This document shows positions 44,209 through 53,869 of a stretch of 64,000 nt of DNA, in pieces (position 1 is the stretch's first letter; every line of letters starts with the position of its first letter). A program made the translations under genes and the position numbers. Origin of the DNA: Sulfuricella sp. (GTDB taxonomy: Bacteria > Pseudomonadota > Gammaproteobacteria > Burkholderiales > Sulfuricellaceae). The stretch is taken from contig JAQTNE010000014.1 of assembly GCA_028713975.1 (NCBI GenBank), forward strand, positions 1 through 64,000. Direction: 5' to 3'. Below the pieces are notes generated by a model. The model was not told the DNA's origin. It saw nothing but the letters and a program-made list of their open reading frames with translations, and did no database searches.

Positions 44209-45018
44209 TCAGGCTGATACGCCGATGATTACGCTCGACGCCTTGAAGATCGCGCTGACCTTTTTTCCAACTGCCAAGCCGAGGTTGGTGACACTTTGAA
44301 TGGTAATAATCGAGGCGATAGCGCCGCCGCCGGGAAGGTCAATCACGACTTCTGCATTCACCGCCCCTGGCTGCAGGCGGGAAATCGTTCCGACCAACTG
44401 GTTGCGCGTCGATATTTTCGCGCCTTCGGCATCGGTCATGACCATGACCGACGACGCCTTGATCAGGGCGAAGGCTTCCGTTCCGGGCTTGAGACCGAGG
44501 TTTTCGGTGCTCTCACGCGTGATGATGGCAACGATTTTCTGCCCCCCCATTATCTCCAGGTCGATTTCATCGTTCACCGCGCCTTGCTTGACATTGATTA
44601 CCTTGCCGAGAAACTGGTTGCGTGCACTGGTTTTCATGCTCATTCTCCTGATTAGAAGTAAGTCATCTTCGAGCCCGTGGGCCTGTTTGCTGAGTTGATC
44701 GACGAAGCGGCGGTGCTCCTGCTCAATTAGCCGAAAACTGGTAATAAGCTGCTCGCCGCGCTTCGTGAGAAGCGTCGAGCCGCCGCCTTTGCCGCCTGTC
44801 GTGCGCGCCACCAACGGCTCGCCTGCCAGATTGTTCATCTGGTCGATGGCATCCCAAGCCGCCTTGTAACTCATTTTCATCGATTTAGCCGCTTGGGTGA
44901 TCGAGCCATGCTCGACTATTTTGGTTAGCAGTTCGATCCGCCCCGGACCACCCAGGTTTTTGTCGCCGACGGTCATCCACAGCAGACCTCTCAACTCAAT
45001 CCCATTCCCATGTGCCAT
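44209..45018 (-). CDS. modE: Molybdate-responsive regulator ModE
   Basis: The product is 269 aa. An N-terminal winged helix (about 25-90: IVEHGSITQAAKSMKMSYKAAWDAIDQMN) is followed by two Mop/TOBE domains, each starting SARNQFLGKV or STRNQLVGTI, that bind molybdate. Length and layout match E. coli ModE. It is last in a four-gene operon (gap 16 to nifQ). Three matching operators lie upstream of the operon and of modA, so it probably controls both and itself. Confidence 0.94.
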   Translation of the reverse strand: MAHGNGIELRGLLWMTVGDKNLGGPGRIELLTKIVEHGSITQAAKSMKMSYKAAWDAIDQMNNLAGEPLVARTTGGKGGGSTLLTKRGEQLITSFRLIEQEHRRFVDQLSKQAHGLEDDLLLIRRMSMKTSARNQFLGKVINVKQGAVNDEIDLEIMGGQKIVAIITRESTENLGLKPGTEAFALIKASSVMVMTDAEGAKISTRNQLVGTISRLQPGAVNAEVVIDLPGGGAIASIITIQSVTNLGLAVGKKVSAIFKASSVIIGVSA

Positions 45019-45034
45019 CGTTCATGTCCTTCAT

Positions 45035-45634
45035 CTAAAAAGAGGGAAAGCAAGAACGATAATTATCGCATCCATTGCACGCCGGTGGTTTTAGATTTGG
45101 TCGCCTGAGGCGTTTCCCCAATTCCTCGAACAGGAAGCGCTTCCATTTCAAATCTTGCGTATTGCGCCCGTAAAGCCCGGAAAAATGCCGGGAGAAAAGA
45201 TTCGAAACATCTTCCCGTCCAGGCTGCCCCAAATCCTGCCAAAGATGCCGGTTACCGAAACAGGCGGAAGCGATTGCATGGGAAACCAGCCAATCCATCC
45301 GGTCATCGCAACTACGATAGTCCCAAAGCAACTCGACCAGCGGCAGAAACAATCCGGGCAGCCAATCGGTCAGCAAATCGGCATGAATCTCGGTGAACTG
45401 AAAAACAGGCTGGGATCGATCATCAAGAAGAATGGCAAATTCCTTGGGAGGGATGCCCAGTGTCGCCGCAAACAGCGGAAAATCGCCATTATCCGCGGCC
45501 CGCATGACGTGCGTAATCGCCAGTGCAGCCGGTTTGAAATAATCATCCAAGGCCGGCGCGTTAAAATAATGCGCCCCAGCCAATGACAAGAAATCAGACC
45601 GGTGCACGGAATTGGACATGGCAATTGAGTTCAT
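45035..45634 (-). CDS. nifQ: NifQ-like molybdenum-trafficking protein
   Basis: The product is 199 aa. It ends in CNGCDNYRSCFPSF, the C-x2-C-x5-C part of the NifQ metal site (Cys about 186, 189, 195); the extra upstream cysteine of the classical Cx4Cx2Cx5C is replaced by Leu. NifQ carries Mo-S-Fe clusters for nitrogenase cofactor synthesis. Here there are no nif genes nearby and it is embedded in a ModE-controlled operon, 14 bases after the cytochrome gene. Confidence 0.8.
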   Translation of the reverse strand: MNSIAMSNSVHRSDFLSLAGAHYFNAPALDDYFKPAALAITHVMRAADNGDFPLFAATLGIPPKEFAILLDDRSQPVFQFTEIHADLLTDWLPGLFLPLVELLWDYRSCDDRMDWLVSHAIASACFGNRHLWQDLGQPGREDVSNLFSRHFSGLYGRNTQDLKWKRFLFEELGKRLRRPNLKPPACNGCDNYRSCFPSF

Positions 45635-45648
45635 CTGGCTATCTCTGC

Positions 45649-46482
45649 TTATTCAACAATCTTCCGTACTTCAATCGCCTCCAGCCATTTCACGTGGCGT
45701 GGGCCAGTACGAATATCTTTGGACGATACCATCGCAATGCGCCCTTCATCATCTCCCAGCGGCATCCCGTTCTTTTCAAAATATACCATCACGCCTTCGC
45801 CAATCGGCGAATTGAAAACTTCGCTCCAGGAAAATACGACCTTGTAGCCATCTGAAGCCGTGGCAATAATAGCCATTTTTTTAACGTCATTGTGGCCTTT
45901 GGTAACGATGGCGGCCTTCTCCAGAATATCTTTAAGCAGAACCCCCTTGAGATTTTCCAGTTTACCTTTATCGGCGCCAGACTGGCAGATGACCGGAACT
46001 TCACCAACTTGCTGCGGCGGGAATTTGCGCAAGTCGCTGACACTCAATGTGAGCTTGTTTTCCACGACACCCGAGATGCGGATACTCTCGGTGACGAAAA
46101 GCCTGGAGACATCCGGGATTTCTCCTGTCGTCGCCAGAACCCACTTTGCCAGCTTGCGCGCATTTTTTGGCGTGACGTTGCCATTCGGCGGCATGAACGG
46201 CAAGGTAGCCATGCCTGCTTGCATCCAACCTTGGCCTGCCGGCCCTGTGCCCTTGAGAATATGTTTCACAAGAATATTCTCGGCATTTTTCTGGCCGGCG
46301 TATTTTTCTGCAACCGCCTTGTAAGGCGGCCCGTTACGCGTCTCGACACCTCGATGGCAGGCAAGGCAGCCGCTTTTCTGTGCCAGCACTGCTTCGCCGT
46401 CCGCAAAGGCCGTACCTGTCCCCGAAAAAGCCAGAACAAAAACGACGCCATAAATGGCTTTAATGATTTTCATTGCTTGCAT
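45649..46482 (-). CDS. Periplasmic cytochrome c fused to a molybdopterin-oxidoreductase-like domain
   Basis: The product is 277 aa from the ATG at 46482, preceded by GGGAG. A signal peptide (1-27) is followed by a heme c site CLACH (39-43) with a probable Met ligand in MPPNG. The C-terminal 130 residues (ISGVVENKLTLSVSDLRKFPPQQV ... GRIAMVSSKDIRTGPRHVKW) match the small sulfite-oxidase-fold domain. It lies 31 bases after the TonB receptor in a ModE-linked operon. Electron transfer or molybdenum handling are possible roles. Confidence 0.75.
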   Translation of the reverse strand: MQAMKIIKAIYGVVFVLAFSGTGTAFADGEAVLAQKSGCLACHRGVETRNGPPYKAVAEKYAGQKNAENILVKHILKGTGPAGQGWMQAGMATLPFMPPNGNVTPKNARKLAKWVLATTGEIPDVSRLFVTESIRISGVVENKLTLSVSDLRKFPPQQVGEVPVICQSGADKGKLENLKGVLLKDILEKAAIVTKGHNDVKKMAIIATASDGYKVVFSWSEVFNSPIGEGVMVYFEKNGMPLGDDEGRIAMVSSKDIRTGPRHVKWLEAIEVRKIVE

Positions 46483-46513
46483 TTTTTTGCTCCCATAAAT
46501 GAGGTTGTGTTAA

Positions 46514-48544
46514 TCAGAATTTGTAGATGCCGTTGGCAAACCACATACGTCCGGGTTGCGGGAAGCCATTTGCCAGCGCGTAATTCTGGTCGGTGGCATT
46601 ATTGACCCCGGCTTCCAGCGTAACGGCCTTCATTGGCCGGTAGGCGGCCTTCAGATTAAGCGTGGTGTAACCGCCCAATTCCACCGTGTCCGACGCCCAA
46701 CGCGTGCTGTTATTCTCGACGAAGGCGACCAGATCGGTTGCGTCGTTAGGGTGATACAAGGCATGCACCGCCAGCTTCCGTTTCGGCACGTCAGTCACTT
46801 TGGTCGTTGGATTGCTGACATTTTTTGGGTCGAGATAGGTGTAATTGCCGCCAAGCTCAAGCTGCGTTGTCAATTGCGAACGCAGACCGAGTTCGATACC
46901 GTCATACCGCACCTCGCCGACGTTACGAATCTGACACACGTTGGTTCCGGCGGTACAAGACAGATTCGGGTTGGGGTACCAGGTCTGAATCTTGTCCGTA
47001 ACATCACTACGGAAAATCGCGGCTTCCGCCTTCGTATTTTTCCATAGTGTTCCTTGATAGCCGATTTCGTAATTGACTGATTCCTCCGGTTGCAAATTCG
47101 GATTCTCAACGTACTTGCCAAAAGCCGTGTTGTAGCGGTCACTGAGCGATGGCAAACGAGTTTTTTTGGACACTGTCGTATACAGACGCGCTATTGATGA
47201 CAAATCGTAGAACAGGCCAGCCTGAAAGTCATTGGCAGTCTTCTTGCCTGGCAACGTTAGTGCTGGCACGGCATCCGATTTGTAAATCTGGTCAGACTTC
47301 AGCTCATGATGGCTGGCACCCAATGAAATCAGCAAATCCGGGCGAATCTGATAGTTGTTTTCGAGCGCATACGAAATCAGCGTATCCTGCATGTCATCAA
47401 ATTTACGGGGCGCGCCCGACGAGTCATCCTTGTGGTGCACGTCTTTCTTGTAGAACGCGAACACGCGCAGGGTGTTGTCCTTGATCCGCGTCGATTCCAG
47501 TTCGACCGAGCCGCCATCAGTCTTGTCGTTGTAGATGCTAGGGCCTGTACCGCCCGTGGTCAGCGCCGTAAAAGTGGCGTCTTTGTACATGTTAGTCGCA
47601 TTGTCGAAGGTATCGTGATACAGCTTGACCTTGAGCGTTTCCTTGGCGCCAAGCGCAGTGCGGGTGGTCAGGTAGAGACTCTCCTTGTTCCAGTATGGCC
47701 ACTGCCAGAATTGCGCATTCGAAATGGTCGAAGTCGGCTGGCCTTTGTCACCCTCCTGTTTGATATAGCTGAACGCGTATTCATCGGTGGCGTTCGGCGT
47801 CAAGCCGAGCTTGAAAGACGCTTTCTGGTCCTTGCTATAAGAATTGTTGCGGTGGCCTCCATCCTCAAAAGCGTTGGGGACGAAATCGGATGACATACGG
47901 AAGTAATCACTTTCAAGGTATGACACGCCACCTTGAACATACCACTGCCCCTGATTGCTGCCGAAATTGGCCTGCGTCTGGCGTTCATTGCCCTCGCCGA
48001 AGCCGATCATGGCGTCACCCTCAAATTTCTTTGTTGGTTTGCGCGTGACGAGGTTGATCGCGCCAGCCATCGTGTTCGGGCCATAGGCTACTGAAGTAAA
48101 ACCCTTGGCTACCTGAATGGCCGCCAGATCAGCGGTGGTAAAGCGGGCCATATCGACGGCGCCATCGAAAGGGATGTAGACGGGAATGCCATCGATGAAC
48201 AGGCCAACCTTAGTCGTTTCAAAACCCCGTATGGAGACTCTTCTCTCATTCTTCTGGCCGTGGGAAATCGTAACGCCGGAAAGCAGGTTCAATGCGTCAG
48301 CAATATTGTCGCGGTTGAATTGCTGCATGTCCTTGGCTGTGACGACCGATGCGACTTGGTCTTCACCGATTTCTCCGATTTGAGGCCGCGTCGCATTGAC
48401 GGTAACCGTTCCCAACGTGAACGGCGTCACACCTGCGCTTTCCTCCGCCCATGCTGAAGAACTCCCCCACGCCGTCATGACGGCTACCGCGAGTAAAATC
48501 CCCTTTTTTCGCGGAATAATTAACCCCTTTATCTGCTCACTCAC
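46514..48544 (-). CDS. TonB-dependent outer membrane receptor, predicted molybdenum uptake
   Basis: The product is 676 aa with a GTG start at 48544 and a GGGGAGA ribosome site. A signal peptide (about 1-33) is followed by a plug domain (VVTAKDMQQFNRDNIADALNLLSGV, RRVSIRGFE, GPNTMAGAINLVTRKP) and a beta-barrel ending in aromatic F. No substrate is readable from the protein, but the ModE-type operators upstream and the downstream nifQ/modE point to a molybdenum compound (inference). First gene of a four-gene operon. Confidence 0.85.
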   Translation of the reverse strand: MSEQIKGLIIPRKKGILLAVAVMTAWGSSSAWAEESAGVTPFTLGTVTVNATRPQIGEIGEDQVASVVTAKDMQQFNRDNIADALNLLSGVTISHGQKNERRVSIRGFETTKVGLFIDGIPVYIPFDGAVDMARFTTADLAAIQVAKGFTSVAYGPNTMAGAINLVTRKPTKKFEGDAMIGFGEGNERQTQANFGSNQGQWYVQGGVSYLESDYFRMSSDFVPNAFEDGGHRNNSYSKDQKASFKLGLTPNATDEYAFSYIKQEGDKGQPTSTISNAQFWQWPYWNKESLYLTTRTALGAKETLKVKLYHDTFDNATNMYKDATFTALTTGGTGPSIYNDKTDGGSVELESTRIKDNTLRVFAFYKKDVHHKDDSSGAPRKFDDMQDTLISYALENNYQIRPDLLISLGASHHELKSDQIYKSDAVPALTLPGKKTANDFQAGLFYDLSSIARLYTTVSKKTRLPSLSDRYNTAFGKYVENPNLQPEESVNYEIGYQGTLWKNTKAEAAIFRSDVTDKIQTWYPNPNLSCTAGTNVCQIRNVGEVRYDGIELGLRSQLTTQLELGGNYTYLDPKNVSNPTTKVTDVPKRKLAVHALYHPNDATDLVAFVENNSTRWASDTVELGGYTTLNLKAAYRPMKAVTLEAGVNNATDQNYALANGFPQPGRMWFANGIYKF

Positions 48545-48558
48545 TTTCTCTCCCCTTT

Positions 48559-48582
48559 CGTAATATTAACTCGTATATAACG
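48559..48582. promoter_or_regulatory. ModE-like operator 1
   Basis: Half-sites CGTAATATT (48559-48567) and TATATAACG (48574-48582) are separated by 6 bases. The geometry equals the E. coli ModE box style (CGTTATATT and its complement). It is 15 bases upstream of the TonB-receptor start codon. Confidence 0.65.
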
Positions 48583-48595
48583 ATACGCAAAGAAG

Positions 48596-48619
48596 CGAAA
48601 TATATAATTTTATATTACG
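48596..48619. promoter_or_regulatory. ModE-like operator 2
   Basis: Half-sites CGAAATATA (48596-48604) and TATATTACG (48611-48619) with a 6-base spacer. Palindromic in 8 of 9 positions. It is weaker than operator 3 but has the same 9-6-9 layout. Confidence 0.55.
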
Positions 48620-48775
48620 GAGGTCAACGAGCCTTTGCGAGTGGCTTTAATTTTTACAGCCCCACTCGTTATGTATTTTTACAACTGCGCTTGGTGCGTA
48701 TATTGCGGCGCACATCCCCAACGACACAATGCCTTAACCAAGTATGAATTTTACGAAAAATCAGGCTGACAACAT

Positions 48776-48799
48776 CGTTATATTGTTGCTAATATAACG
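48776..48799. promoter_or_regulatory. ModE operator upstream of modA
   Basis: A perfect palindrome: CGTTATATT (48776-48784), spacer GTTGCT, AATATAACG (48791-48799). It closely resembles the E. coli modA operator and lies 80 bases before modA. Confidence 0.85.
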
Positions 48800-48842
48800 A
48801 AATCGGACTGACACAAGCAGAATGTTGCGCGTTCGATGCTAA

Positions 48843-49634
<792 letters not shown>

Positions 49635-49648
49635 CCAAGATGGTTTTT

Positions 49649-49755
49649 ACCGCAGAGACGCAGAGGCGCGGAGAAGAATTGTGCAGTCACCCATCAGGTG
49701 TCCTCTAATTATTTCCTGCACTTGTTTTTCCCTGCGTCTCTGCGCCTCTGCGGTT
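49649..49755. repeat. CCGCAGAGG-type palindromic element (copy 5), between modA and modB
   Basis: Left arm ACCGCAGAGACGCAGAGGC and right arm CTGCGTCTCTGCGCCTCTG ... pair over about 25 bases each around a 55-base loop. It interrupts the modABC operon without breaking a gene. Confidence 0.85.
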
Positions 49756-49789
49756 AACCGTTTTATTGCATGAAATCCAAGGTTAGAAA

Positions 49790-50473
49790 ATGATCCCGAG
49801 CACTTTCGACTTCGCCCCGATCTGGCTGACCCTGCGTCTCGCTACGATCACCACCCTGCTGCTGCTGTTGATCGGCACGCCGCTGGCGCGGTGGCTCAGC
49901 CGCACCCAATCCTGGCTGAAAAGACCGGTGGGCGCGGCGGTGGCGCTGCCGCTGGTGCTGCCGCCGACGGTGTTGGGGTTTTACCTGCTGGTCATGCTCG
50001 GGCCGCAAGGGCCGGGCGGCCATCTTACCCAGGCGCTGGGATTGGGCCTGCTGCCCTTCACTTTTGCCGGGCTGGTGTTCGGTTCGACGCTGTATTCCCT
50101 GCCTTTCGTGGTGCAGCCGATCCAGAATGCTTTCGAGGCGCTCGGCGAACGCCCGCTGGAAGCCGCCGCCACCTTGCGCGCCGGGCCGTGGGATCGATTT
50201 TTCAGCGTGGCCGTGCCGCTCGCCCGGCCCGGCTTTGTCACCGCGATTGTGCTGGGCTTTGCCCACACCGTCGGTGAATTCGGCGTGGTACTGATGATCG
50301 GCGGCAATATTCCCGGCGCGACCCGCGTGCTGTCGGTGGCGATCTACGACCATGTCGAAGCGATGGAATATGCCCAGGCCCACTGGCTGGCTGGCGGCAT
50401 GCTGGCCTTTTCCTTCCTGGTGCTGCTGGCGCTGTATGGGCCAAGCAAGCGGATGCAGGAGAGTAAGTCATGA
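49790..50473 (+). CDS. modB: Molybdate ABC transporter permease
   Basis: The product is 227 aa with five hydrophobic segments. The permease EAA loop is [25 protein letters not shown]. It forms the inner-membrane channel for molybdate. It overlaps modC by 4 bases (ATGA). Confidence 0.94.
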   Translation: MIPSTFDFAPIWLTLRLATITTLLLLLIGTPLARWLSRTQSWLKRPVGAAVALPLVLPPTVLGFYLLVMLGPQGPGGHLTQALGLGLLPFTFAGLVFGSTLYSLPFVVQPIQNAFEALGERPLEAAATLRAGPWDRFFSVAVPLARPGFVTAIVLGFAHTVGEFGVVLMIGGNIPGATRVLSVAIYDHVEAMEYAQAHWLAGGMLAFSFLVLLALYGPSKRMQESKS

Positions 50474-51540
50474 GCGGCATTTGCGCACACTTCGCCCTGA
50501 CCCTCGGCAAGTTCCATCTGGACGCGGCATTCGACGCGCCAGGCCGGGGCATCACGGCACTGTTCGGCCCTTCCGGCTCGGGCAAGACCACCCTGCTGCG
50601 TTGCTTGGCCGGCCTGGAGCGCGCGCCGGGAGGCCGCCTGTCGGTCAACGGCGAAATCTGGCAAGACGAAAACACCTGCCTGCCCATCCACCGCCGCCGC
50701 TTGGGTTATGTGTTCCAGGAAGCCAACCTGTTCCCCCATCTCGACGTGTGCCGCAACCTGGAATATGGCTGGAAGCGTATTCCGCAGGCCGAACGTCGGG
50801 TCGGCCTCGACCAAGCGGTGGAACTGCTCGGCATCGGCCACCTGCTGGAGCGCAATCCGGCGTGGCTATCAGGCGGAGAACGCCAGCGCGTCGCTATCGC
50901 CCGCGCCCTGCTAGTCAGCCCCGACCTACTGTTGATGGACGAGCCACTGGCAGCGCTTGATCAGGCCAGCAAGGCCGACATCCTGCCCTACCTGGAACGC
51001 CTGCACGACGAACTGGAAATCCCCGTGGTTTACATCGGCCACTCGCCGGACGAGATAGCGCGACTGGCCGATTTCATGGTGCTGATGGCGCAGGGGAAAA
51101 GCGTGGCGAGCGGCCCGCTCAAGGACATGCTGGCGCGCCTCGACCTGCCTCTCGCCCACGGCGACGAGGCCGGGGTGGCGATCGACACGGTGATCGGCGA
51201 ACACGACGAAAGCTACCACCTCACCCGGCTGGATTTTGCCGGCGGCGCCATCAGCGTCGCCCAAGCGCCCCATCCGCTGGGTACCCGTGTGCGGCTGCGC
51301 ATCCATGCCCGCGACGTGAGCATCACGCTGGAACGGCATGGCGACTCCAGCATCCTCAACGTCCTGCCGGTCACGGTAAGCGAAATTGCTGACGAAGGCC
51401 CGGCGCAAGTCATGGTTCGGCTGGATGCGGCAGGTGCCCCGCTGCTGGCGCGCATCACGCGCAAATCCTGCGCCGTGCTGGGTCTTGAACCCGGCATGGC
51501 GGTCTACGCCCAAGTGAAGAGCGCCGCCCTGCTGGCGTAG
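50470..51540 (+). CDS. modC: Molybdate ABC transporter ATP-binding protein
   Basis: The product is 356 aa. Walker [10 protein letters not shown], signature [15 protein letters not shown] and Walker [13 protein letters not shown] are intact; a C-terminal TOBE/Mop domain (about 290-356) gives molybdate sensing or trans-inhibition. It drives molybdate import with ModAB. Confidence 0.95.
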   Translation: MSGICAHFALTLGKFHLDAAFDAPGRGITALFGPSGSGKTTLLRCLAGLERAPGGRLSVNGEIWQDENTCLPIHRRRLGYVFQEANLFPHLDVCRNLEYGWKRIPQAERRVGLDQAVELLGIGHLLERNPAWLSGGERQRVAIARALLVSPDLLLMDEPLAALDQASKADILPYLERLHDELEIPVVYIGHSPDEIARLADFMVLMAQGKSVASGPLKDMLARLDLPLAHGDEAGVAIDTVIGEHDESYHLTRLDFAGGAISVAQAPHPLGTRVRLRIHARDVSITLERHGDSSILNVLPVTVSEIADEGPAQVMVRLDAAGAPLLARITRKSCAVLGLEPGMAVYAQVKSAALLA

Positions 51541-51583
51541 GCCGGCGGTTTTGTTCGCGGCACGAACAGCCGCCGGGACGCGC

Positions 51584-52999
51584 TTAGTCCCCGCCCGCCT
51601 CCACCGTCAGCGCCAGGTCGGCGTGGTCGCTACCGCCGGCGTTCCCGGCGGAGAGCAGCAGCGGATAGACGCCAGCCGGCGGCGCCGTCCCGCTGATCAG
51701 GCCGGTGGCGGCGTTCAGCGTCAGGCCGGACGGCAGGCCGGCAGCGCTGAACCGGGCCGGCAAGTTGGCGGCCTCGATCTGGAAATGGAACGGCTGGCCG
51801 GCCTTGGCCGAAACGGCTGCCGTCGCCCCGAGCAGCGGGTATTTGACCTGGTCTTCATGCAGCAGGAAGGCGTCCAGCCGGCGCCGTGCGTTTTCGCGCA
51901 GGTCGAGCCAGAACAGGCTGATGTCGAACACGTGATAGTTGGCGCCGCCGAACACGCCGCCGTCGTTGAACAGCGCCGGATCCAGCGGCGGCAAGACGAA
52001 TGCGTAGCGGTCGTCGTCGTGCACGCTGACCAGATGCGGTCGCGGCGGCGTGAAGCTGGTGCCCGCCACGCCGAACGGCACCCCGCCGCGATGCCGGCTG
52101 GCCGACGTCTGCGGCTCGTCCTTGCTCCAACTGACCGGATTGATGTTAACCAGCGGCTGGCCGGATGCCGCCGTCCAGCGCTGGCGTGCGGCATTCCAGT
52201 GGCCGTTTTCCTCCCAGGCATTGAAATCAATGCCGCTGCCTTCGCCGAAGGTGCCCCAGACCGCAGCGCAGCCAGTCTGCTGCGGCTGCACGCAGGGCGG
52301 AATGCGGGTCAGGTCATCGGTGAACACCGAACGCGGCAGCGGTTGCCCGGGCAGGTAGGCGGCTACCAGACGCCGTTCCAGCGGCGTACCCTGAACCGCC
52401 TCCGACAGCAGCCGCTGCGCGTGGTTGGCGCCTTGGCTGTGGCCGACCAGGAAGAATGGCCGACCGTCGTTGTAGTGCGCAACGTAATAATCGAACGCGC
52501 GCCGCACATCGGCATAGGCGCGGTTGGTCGGCGCCTGTTGCGCGTCTTCGTCGAGCTGGTAGGTCGGCAGCGTGATCTGCCGGTAGCGCGGCGCGAATAC
52601 CCGCGCCACACCATTGAACGGCGTGGCCTGCTCCATCAGCATCAGGTGGCCCAGGCGCAACGCATCCGGGTCGTCGATCGGCGCGTTCAGGACGTCGGCG
52701 CGCATGCTGGTAGTCGGATGCACGTAGAACACGTCGGCGCGTGCGTACCGCTGCAGGCCGGAAAAACCGCCGCCTTTCGGCGTCAGGTCAGCCTCCGACG
52801 CCAAGCCGGGCAAGGCCAGCCAGGAATCGGGCCGGGAATAGTCGATGGCCGGCGCCGGTTCCCCGCCGCAGGCGGTGGCTGCCAGCACACACACGGCCAG
52901 CGCCAGACCAGCGACAGCGTGCCGCCAAGGCGATGCGCCGGACGCGTTGCGGATAACATTTGTCGCCTTACTGCGAGTTGCTTTCGTCTCTTGCTTCAT
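51584..52999 (-). CDS. DUF3089 alpha/beta-hydrolase lipoprotein with Ig-like C-terminus
   Basis: The product is 471 aa. A signal peptide ends at the lipobox LAATAC (Cys about 44). The DUF3089 hydrolase core has ADVFYVHPTTSM and the nucleophile elbow GHSQG. The C-terminal 85 residues resemble a putative-Ig domain (LPARFSAAGLPSGLTLNAATGLISGTA). The substrate is unknown. Base composition is more GC-rich than its neighbours, and its ATG overlaps the stop of an SDR remnant (ATGA), suggesting arrival as part of a larger operon. Confidence 0.82.
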   Translation of the reverse strand: MKQETKATRSKATNVIRNASGASPWRHAVAGLALAVCVLAATACGGEPAPAIDYSRPDSWLALPGLASEADLTPKGGGFSGLQRYARADVFYVHPTTSMRADVLNAPIDDPDALRLGHLMLMEQATPFNGVARVFAPRYRQITLPTYQLDEDAQQAPTNRAYADVRRAFDYYVAHYNDGRPFFLVGHSQGANHAQRLLSEAVQGTPLERRLVAAYLPGQPLPRSVFTDDLTRIPPCVQPQQTGCAAVWGTFGEGSGIDFNAWEENGHWNAARQRWTAASGQPLVNINPVSWSKDEPQTSASRHRGGVPFGVAGTSFTPPRPHLVSVHDDDRYAFVLPPLDPALFNDGGVFGGANYHVFDISLFWLDLRENARRRLDAFLLHEDQVKYPLLGATAAVSAKAGQPFHFQIEAANLPARFSAAGLPSGLTLNAATGLISGTAPPAGVYPLLLSAGNAGGSDHADLALTVEAGGD

Positions 53000-53130
53000 C
53001 GTATCTCCTCGTTGGTTTTTCTGTCCACAACGATGCTCTGGCCGCTGGTGTGGCGCGAGGCTTCCGATGCCAGGAATACCGCGGTTCCCATCAAATCCTC
53101 GTTGCCCCCCGCAAACAATACACTCCTGGA
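52996..53130 (-). pseudogene. C-terminal remnant of a short-chain dehydrogenase
   Basis: The frame reads GGNEDLMGTAVFLASEASRH then TSGQSIVVDRK, the C-terminal signature of SDR enzymes, and stops in an ATGA overlap with the DUF3089 gene. No N-terminal part, glycine motif or start is present: the RelE-like gene lies where it should be. The fragment is therefore a truncated gene. Confidence 0.65.
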
Positions 53131-53146
53131 CTCACTCTGCCCCCGT

Positions 53147-53422
53147 CTACCGGTACACCTCGTCATGGCTACCAATATCGAGCAGAACGATTTCCTTTTC
53201 GGTAACCATCAGGGTCAGGGTGATCCGGTAGCTGTAAGTAAGACTGACGGCATAACAACCGGCGAGCTTGCCACTCAAGGGGTGCAACTCCAGAAACGGC
53301 TGGAATGGGTCTTTTTGCAGATCGTCGAGCGTCCTGGCAAAGCGTGGTCGCAAATCGGGATGCTTCTTGAAGAATTTGCGCGCCTGGCGAAGAAATTGCA
53401 GCGGCGTGACAATGATGTACAT
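53147..53422 (-). CDS. RelE/ParE-superfamily toxin
   Basis: The product is 91 aa. The RelE fold is suggested by FLRQARKFFKKHPDLRPRFARTLDDLQKDPF and GCYAVSLTYSYRITLTLMV, then IVLLDIGSHDEVYR. Members cleave mRNA on ribosomes or poison gyrase; which one applies here is not readable. The start overlaps the antitoxin stop by 1 base, so expression is coupled. Confidence 0.82.
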   Translation of the reverse strand: MYIIVTPLQFLRQARKFFKKHPDLRPRFARTLDDLQKDPFQPFLELHPLSGKLAGCYAVSLTYSYRITLTLMVTEKEIVLLDIGSHDEVYR

Positions 53423-53694
53423 TACGCCGTCTCGCCAGCATCCAGAGCCTTCAACAGATCGGCGGCGGTCTTGAATTTTTTGATCTTGCCGCCCTTGACA
53501 TCTTCCAGTGACGCGCGGACTCGCGCGTAGTGCGCCTCCTGTTCCGCCACGACCAGATCCTGATAACGCGCCTCGGAAAGTACCACATACTGAGGCTGGT
53601 TATTTCTGATCACATGCAGATCGCCTTTGGCAATCAATTCATCCACTGCCGCAATGCCGCGTCGTTTAATTTCCTGGGCGGGTATGGCATTCAT
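53422..53694 (-). CDS. Phd/YefM-family antitoxin
   Basis: The product is 90 aa. IPAQEIKRRGIAAVDELIAKGDLHVIRNNQPQYVVLS is a Phd/YefM-type DNA-binding N-terminus, and the charged C-terminus would bind the toxin. An AAAGGAG site precedes the ATG. Autoregulation is suggested by the palindrome at 53710-53727. Confidence 0.82.
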   Translation of the reverse strand: MNAIPAQEIKRRGIAAVDELIAKGDLHVIRNNQPQYVVLSEARYQDLVVAEQEAHYARVRASLEDVKGGKIKKFKTAADLLKALDAGETA

Positions 53695-53709
53695 ATTAGA
53701 ACTCCTTTA

Positions 53710-53759
53710 GGTACTCGTTTAAGTACCGCAACTATACCTATCCACCGGGTGAATAACAA
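53710..53759 (-). promoter_or_regulatory. Promoter and operator of the Phd/RelE operon
   Basis: On the minus strand TTGTTA (53754-53759), 17 bases, then TATAGT (53731-53736). Downstream lies the palindrome GGTACT-N6-AGTACC (53710-53727), placed between promoter and ribosome site and suited to repression by the antitoxin. Confidence 0.7.
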
Positions 53760-53869
53760 CCCGCCACTTGCGCGCTATTTCACCCAGGCCAGCCCATCCA
53801 TGTGAATCAGCATGCAAAACCGATCAGGAAACCAGGGTAAACAGCATCCAAATTTGACCACCCCGTTTG

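Noticed and set aside
51551-53530. 659-aa plus-strand frame opposite the DUF3089 gene
   Set aside because: Antisense shadow; the minus-strand gene has signal peptide and hydrolase motif.
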